NCBI GenBank assembly: GCA_016718155.1
Contig: JADKEH010000001.1
Span: 1-64,000 of the forward strand
Direction: 5' to 3'
Source of the DNA: Candidatus Rhodoferax randersensis
GTDB lineage: Bacteria; Pseudomonadota; Gammaproteobacteria; Burkholderiales; Burkholderiaceae_C
DNA length: 64,000 bases
How positions within the stretch are numbered: the stretch's first letter is position 1; each line of letters begins with the position of its first letter. The notes beneath the pieces were generated by a model, which saw only the letters and a program-made list of their open reading frames with translations, ran no database searches and was not told the DNA's origin. The position numbers and the translations under genes are program-made. Shown here one piece after another: positions 60,082 through 64,000 of the stretch.

Positions 60082-60945
60082 ATGTACACGACACTCATCA
60101 CCGCCCCGCAACTTTTGTCCCTCCAAACCAGTGGCCAGCCGCTGATGGTGTTGGATTGCAGCTTCGAGCTGATGCAGCCGCTCGCCGGCGATCAGCAGTA
60201 CCTGGACACCCACATCGCGGGCGCCATTCGCGCCGATTTGGATCGGCACCTGAGCGCGCCAAAGGGCGCCAGCGACGCGGCCAGCGGCGGGCGCCATCCG
60301 CTGCCCTCGCGGGAGGCCTTCGCCAACTGGCTGGGCAGCCTGGGTTTTGATCGCACCATGCAGGCGGTGGTCTATGACCGCCAGGGTGCCGTCTACGCCG
60401 GTCGCCTGTGGTGGATGCTCAAGTGGCTGGGCCACGAGGCCGTGGCGGTGCTGGACGGCGGCTTGCAAGCCTGGCAAGCACAGAGAGGCACGGTCACGGC
60501 CGGGCCCGACCTATCGGCGCGCGCACCCAGCGGCTTCGCGCCCGCTACCGCGCTGGTCGCACTGACCAGCACCCCACAACTTGCACAGCAACTCGGGCGC
60601 CCGGCGCAGACCCTGATCGACGCGCGCAGTGAGCCGCGTTTTCGCGGCGAGGTCGAGCCCCTTGACCCCGTTGCGGGGCATATCCCTGGCGCACTCAATC
60701 GCCCCTTTGGCAACAACTTCGGCGCCGATGGCAAATTCAAACCAGCGGCCACGCTGCGCCAGGAATTCGAGGCCCTGCTGGCTGGGCGCGACCCGGCCAG
60801 CGTGGTGCACCACTGCGGCAGCGGTGTGAGTGCGATCCCCAACCTGATTGCCATGGAGTTGGCCGGCTTGGGGCGCACTGCCTTGTACGCAGGGAGCTGG
60901 AGTGAATGGTGCAGTGACCCCAACCGGCCGATGGCCCAAGGCTAA
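60082..60945 (+). CDS. two-domain rhodanese / 3-mercaptopyruvate sulfurtransferase
   Basis: From ATG 60082 (a TTG lies 12 bp upstream) the protein has 287 residues. The first rhodanese domain has VLDCSFELMQPLAGDQQYLD and HIAGAIRADLDRHLS; the second has LIDARSEPRFRGEVEPLDPV, AGHIPGALNRPFGNNFGADG and the catalytic loop HHCGSGVSAIPNLIAMELAG. CGSG is typical of SseA-type mercaptopyruvate sulfurtransferases. It may help sulfur delivery for cofactors, which is only a suggestion. Confidence 0.93.
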   Translation: MYTTLITAPQLLSLQTSGQPLMVLDCSFELMQPLAGDQQYLDTHIAGAIRADLDRHLSAPKGASDAASGGRHPLPSREAFANWLGSLGFDRTMQAVVYDRQGAVYAGRLWWMLKWLGHEAVAVLDGGLQAWQAQRGTVTAGPDLSARAPSGFAPATALVALTSTPQLAQQLGRPAQTLIDARSEPRFRGEVEPLDPVAGHIPGALNRPFGNNFGADGKFKPAATLRQEFEALLAGRDPASVVHHCGSGVSAIPNLIAMELAGLGRTALYAGSWSEWCSDPNRPMAQG

Positions 60946-61110
60946 GCACGAAGTGGCAAGCGTGGGGGCAAGGTATCCGGGCATCGGGTTTCCACTCATT
61001 CGTACCCGGCAATAATGCCTATCATGCGCAAGCGGCTACACCGAGTGGCCACCGGCTGGCGCGCTCACCCATGTTGGCGCCCTTCTCTTCAATCAACGAC
61101 TAAGCAGACC

Positions 61111-62106
61111 ATGAAACTGACATCACTCTCCCTGGCACTGGCAGCCACCGTGTTCGCAATCGGCGCACAAGCAGCCGACCCCAAGTTGGCCCTCGTCTTC
61201 GGCGGCGGTGGCAAGTTTGACAAGTCCTTCAACCAGTCAGCCTTTGAGGGCGCGGAACGTTTCAAGAAGGACACCAAGATTGGCTACCTTGAAGCCCAGA
61301 TCACCAACGACGCGCAATCCGAGCAGGTGCTGCGCAACATGGCGCGCAAGGAAGTGGACCTGGTGGTGTCCATTGGCTTCTCCATGACCAAGGCAGTCGA
61401 GACGGTGGCCAAAGAGTTTCCCAAGGTCAAGTTCATGTTGATCGACAGCGTGGTCAAGGCCGACAACGTGGACTCGGTGGTGTTCAAGGAGCAGGAAGGC
61501 TCCTACCTGGTTGGCCTGGCAGCGGGGATGGCCAGCAAAACCCAGAAGGTTGGTTTCCTGGGTGGCATGGACATTCCGCTGATTCGCGCCTTTGCCTGCG
61601 GCTACGCCCAGGGGGCCAAGGCCGTCAACGCCAAGATCGACGTCACCCAGAACATGGTGGGCACCACACCTGCCGCCTGGAGCGACCCCGCCAAGGGCGG
61701 TGAACTGGCCCGCGCGCAGCTCGACCGGGGCGTGGACGTGTTGTTTGCAGCAGCCGGGGGCAGCGGCCTGGCGGCCCTGCAAACGGTCAAGGACAAGGGC
61801 AAGCTGGGCATCGGCGTGGACTCCAACCAGAACCACCTGTACCCCGGCAGCATCCTCACCTCCATGCTCAAGCGGGTCGACAACGCCGTCTACGACGGCT
61901 TCAAGGCCGCCCAGGCGGGCACCTGGAAGGCCGGCGTCACGGTCAAGGGCCTCAAGGAAGGTGGGGTGGACTGGGCACTGGACGAGCACAACCGCAAACT
62001 GATCACACCCGAGATGGAAAAACGCATCAACCAGGCCAAGCAGGACATCATCAGCGGCAAGGTCAACGTGGTCGACTACCGCGAAAAGAACAGTTGCCCA
62101 GTTTGA
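61111..62106 (+). CDS. BMP/PnrA-family ABC transporter substrate-binding protein
   Basis: From ATG 61111 the protein has 331 residues. A Sec signal peptide (MKLTSLSLALAATVFAIGAQ then A) is followed by the BMP family start LALVFGGGGKFDKSFNQSAF. Later segments are SIGFSMTKAVETVAKEFPKV, GMASKTQKVGFLGGMDIPLI and GVDSNQNHLYPGSILTSMLK. It is not a lipoprotein, as there is no lipobox. BMP/PnrA proteins bind nucleosides or purines. With the ATPase and permease genes that follow it forms an importer, probably for purine nucleosides or bases. Confidence 0.93.
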   Translation: MKLTSLSLALAATVFAIGAQAADPKLALVFGGGGKFDKSFNQSAFEGAERFKKDTKIGYLEAQITNDAQSEQVLRNMARKEVDLVVSIGFSMTKAVETVAKEFPKVKFMLIDSVVKADNVDSVVFKEQEGSYLVGLAAGMASKTQKVGFLGGMDIPLIRAFACGYAQGAKAVNAKIDVTQNMVGTTPAAWSDPAKGGELARAQLDRGVDVLFAAAGGSGLAALQTVKDKGKLGIGVDSNQNHLYPGSILTSMLKRVDNAVYDGFKAAQAGTWKAGVTVKGLKEGGVDWALDEHNRKLITPEMEKRINQAKQDIISGKVNVVDYREKNSCPV

Positions 62107-62123
62107 TTTGAACCGGCGCGTTT

Positions 62124-63674
62124 ATGACCCCGGTGGTCGAATTCCGGCACGTCAGCAAGCAGTTCGGCGCGGTCAAGGCCAACCACGACATCAGCTTCTC
62201 GGTGGCCAAGGGGTCGATTCACGGCATCGTGGGCGAAAACGGTGCCGGCAAGTCGACCCTGATGAGCATTCTGTACGGCTACTACCAGGCTGACAGCGGC
62301 ACCATCCTGCTGAACGGCGCGCCGGCCCGGATTCGCAACAGCCAGGATGCGATCCGTCAGGGCATCGGCATGGTGCACCAGCACTTCATGCTGGTGGAGA
62401 CTTTCACGGTGCTGGAGAACATCATGCTCGGCGTCGAAGGTGCCAGGGTGCTGGGCGCCAGCTTCAAGACCGCCGAGCAGAAACTGCGCGCCATCGCCGC
62501 CCAGTACCAGCTTGACGTGGACCCCTTGGCGCGTACCGAAGACCTGTCGGTGGGCGCGCAGCAGCGGGTTGAAATCCTGAAGCTGCTCTACCGGGGCGCC
62601 GACATCCTGATTCTGGACGAGCCCACGGCCGTGCTCACGCCGCAGGAAGCCGAGTCGCTGTTTGCCATCCTGCGCCTGTTTCGGGAGCAGGGCAAAACCA
62701 TCATCCTGATCACGCACAAGCTGCAGGAAATCATGGCCATCACCGACCGCGTGACGGTGATGCGCGCGGGCATGGTGGCGGGTGAAGTCGATACCGCCCA
62801 CAGCAGTCGCGAGGCCCTGGCCACCCTGATGGTCGGCCACGAGGTCAATGAACACCTGGCCCGCACGCCGCGCCCCGCTGGCGACGTGGTGCTGGACGTT
62901 GACCGACTCGGGCTGATCAGCCCCGCAGGTGTGCGTCAGCTCGAAGGCTTGAGCTTCCAGGTGCGCGCAGGGGAAATCGTCGCCATAGCCGGCGTCTCGG
63001 GCAACGGCCAGACGCAGTTGCTTGAAGTGCTGGCCGGCATGACGCTGCCAAGCGAAGGCCAGGCGCATCTGCTCGGCCAGAGTCTGCCCTGGCCCGGTCG
63101 CAAGGACGCCGATGGCTTGCCAGCCATTTTTCGCCAACTGGGAATTGCCCACGCGCCGGAGGACCGGCTGCGCGAAGGCCTGATCAAGGACTTCAGCGTG
63201 GCCATGAACTGCGTGCTGGGCCACCAGCGTGATGCCGCATACGTGCACGGCATGTTGCTCGACACCAGCGCGATCCAGACCTGTGCCGAGCAACTGATTG
63301 CCGATTTCGACGTGCGCCCGACCGACCCCAGCCTGCGCGCGGCGCAACTCTCGGGCGGCAACCAGCAAAAGATCGTGCTGGGGCGCGAGATCGCCAGCGC
63401 GCCAAAGCTGTTTCTGGTCGGGCAACCGACGCGTGGGGTGGACATTGGTTCGATCGAGATCATTCATCGCCGCCTGTTGGCCCTGCGCGAAGCGGGCATT
63501 GCCATCCTGCTGGTGTCGGTGGAGCTGGAAGAAATCCGCACCCTGGCCGACCGCGTGCTGGTGATGTGTGGCGGGCGCATCACCGGCGAAGTGGGCGGTG
63601 AGGACTTTGACATCGCCCGCATTGGCCTGATGATGGGCGGCGTGACCAGCGAGGCGGTCGCGGCAGAAGCATGA
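62124..63674 (+). CDS. ABC transporter ATP-binding protein, two-domain (nucleoside/purine type)
   Basis: The protein has 516 residues with two ATPase halves. The first has Walker A GIVGENGAGKSTLMSILYGY, LSVGAQQRVEILKLLYRGAD and ILILDEPTAVLTPQE. The second has IAGVSGNGQTQLLEVLAG, LSGGNQQKIVLGREIASAPK and LVGQPTRGVDIGSIE. Walker A of the second half is degenerate, as is usual in this YufO/RbsA-like group. It starts 17 bp after the BMP gene and overlaps the permease by ATGA at 63671. Confidence 0.94.
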   Translation: MTPVVEFRHVSKQFGAVKANHDISFSVAKGSIHGIVGENGAGKSTLMSILYGYYQADSGTILLNGAPARIRNSQDAIRQGIGMVHQHFMLVETFTVLENIMLGVEGARVLGASFKTAEQKLRAIAAQYQLDVDPLARTEDLSVGAQQRVEILKLLYRGADILILDEPTAVLTPQEAESLFAILRLFREQGKTIILITHKLQEIMAITDRVTVMRAGMVAGEVDTAHSSREALATLMVGHEVNEHLARTPRPAGDVVLDVDRLGLISPAGVRQLEGLSFQVRAGEIVAIAGVSGNGQTQLLEVLAGMTLPSEGQAHLLGQSLPWPGRKDADGLPAIFRQLGIAHAPEDRLREGLIKDFSVAMNCVLGHQRDAAYVHGMLLDTSAIQTCAEQLIADFDVRPTDPSLRAAQLSGGNQQKIVLGREIASAPKLFLVGQPTRGVDIGSIEIIHRRLLALREAGIAILLVSVELEEIRTLADRVLVMCGGRITGEVGGEDFDIARIGLMMGGVTSEAVAAEA

Positions 63675-64000
63675 ACAGCTACCCCCTGCCCCGCTGGGCC
63701 ACCAGTTTCGCCCTGCCGCTGTTGAACCTGCTGTCGGCCCTGCTGGTGGCTGCACTGGTGATCTTTCTGCTGGGCGAGCAACCCTGGCAGTCGATGGTGA
63801 TCCTGGTCAAGGCCGCATTTCTGAACACCGAGGGCCTGGGCTACACCCTGTTCTACGCCAGCACTTTCATCTTCACCGGGCTGGCGGTGGCCATCGCGCT
63901 GCACGCGGGCCTGTTCAACATTGGCGGCGAGGGCCAGATGTACATGGGTGGCCTGGGCCTGTCGCTGGTGGCGCTCAGCTTCGATGGCACCTGGAGCCCG
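63671..64000 (+). CDS. ABC transporter permease, N-terminal part (nucleoside/purine type)
   Basis: The open frame starts at ATG 63671, overlapping the ATPase stop, and runs to the window end (110 codons). It begins MNSYPLPRWATSFALPLLNL, then LSALLVAALVIFLLGEQPWQ, with LFYASTFIFTGLAVAIALHA and GLFNIGGEGQMYMGGLGLSL. The GLFNIGGEGQ box is the signature of BPD_transp_2 permeases such as YufP. The gene is cut by the window end; a second permease (YufQ-like) would be expected next. Confidence 0.93.
   Translation, partial: MNSYPLPRWATSFALPLLNLLSALLVAALVIFLLGEQPWQSMVILVKAAFLNTEGLGYTLFYASTFIFTGLAVAIALHAGLFNIGGEGQMYMGGLGLSLVALSFDGTWSP

Noticed and set aside
1..64000. CRISPR arrays, tRNA, rRNA, insertion sequences, phage genes
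   Set aside because: No regularly spaced repeats, cloverleaf genes, transposases or phage proteins were recognised on either strand.

Overview
The window looks like chromosome of a GC-rich betaproteobacterium of the Comamonadaceae (Rhodoferax/Polaromonas/Variovorax type). This is inferred from gene content (form II CO-dehydrogenase-like cluster, TRAP transporters, SenA/EgtB-like protein, membrane-tethered OtsA) and from short dispersed repeats typical of that family. No rRNA, tRNA, CRISPR array, transposase or replication origin was seen.

Layout. 1-5.0 kb: start of a secreted protein, a DUF1445 hydro-lyase, a LysR regulator, crcB and a LytS/LytR-type two-component pair whose kinase is frameshifted. 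5.1-9.6 kb: a tungsten aldehyde oxidoreductase operon, read leftward as FeS subunit, W subunit, FAD subunit, MoaD-like protein and a small unknown protein. It has a divergent GAF/Fis regulator at 9.8 kb. 11.1 kb: a DUF1223 protein. 11.9-19.5 kb: a complete leftward coxSLMDEG-xdhC operon of form II type. 19.8-23.6 kb: fdhD and an orphan DMSO-reductase-family molybdoenzyme. 23.7-26.4 kb: modABC. 26.5-35 kb: gamma-glutamyltransferase, a MerR regulator with a metallo-beta-lactamase gene, PBP1A, an MFS carrier, a DsrE protein and an ArsR-rhodanese regulator. 35.1-39.8 kb: tupBCA tungstate transport with its ModE-like regulator, split by a nucleotidyltransferase module flanked by 104-bp direct repeats. 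39.8-46.7 kb: a membrane protein broken by two frameshifts, then otsA-otsB-GH15. 46.7-54.1 kb: a CaCA exchanger, a SenA/EgtB-like protein, TRAP dctQM, nhaD and dctP. 54.3-57.5 kb: dxs, ispA and xseB. 57.8-64 kb: a Rieske oxygenase, a DMT transporter, a sulfurtransferase, and a BMP-type ABC importer running off the window.

How the genes fit together. The unifying theme is tungsten and molybdenum. There are separate high-affinity importers for tungstate (Tup) and molybdate (Mod), a W enzyme (AOR), two Mo enzymes (CoxL-like and the DMSOR-family protein), cofactor accessory proteins (MoaD-like, XdhC, FdhD, CoxD/E/G) and dedicated regulators. The promoter regions of the AOR and cox operons share sequence motifs, which suggests common control.

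Caution. At least seven 1-2 nt indels, mostly in G/C runs, break otherwise well-conserved genes: the kinase, the MoaD-like gene, the molybdoenzyme 3' end, ggt, PBP1A and a membrane protein (twice). The ispA/dxs junction is also abnormal. This density suggests consensus errors in the assembly rather than real pseudogenes.
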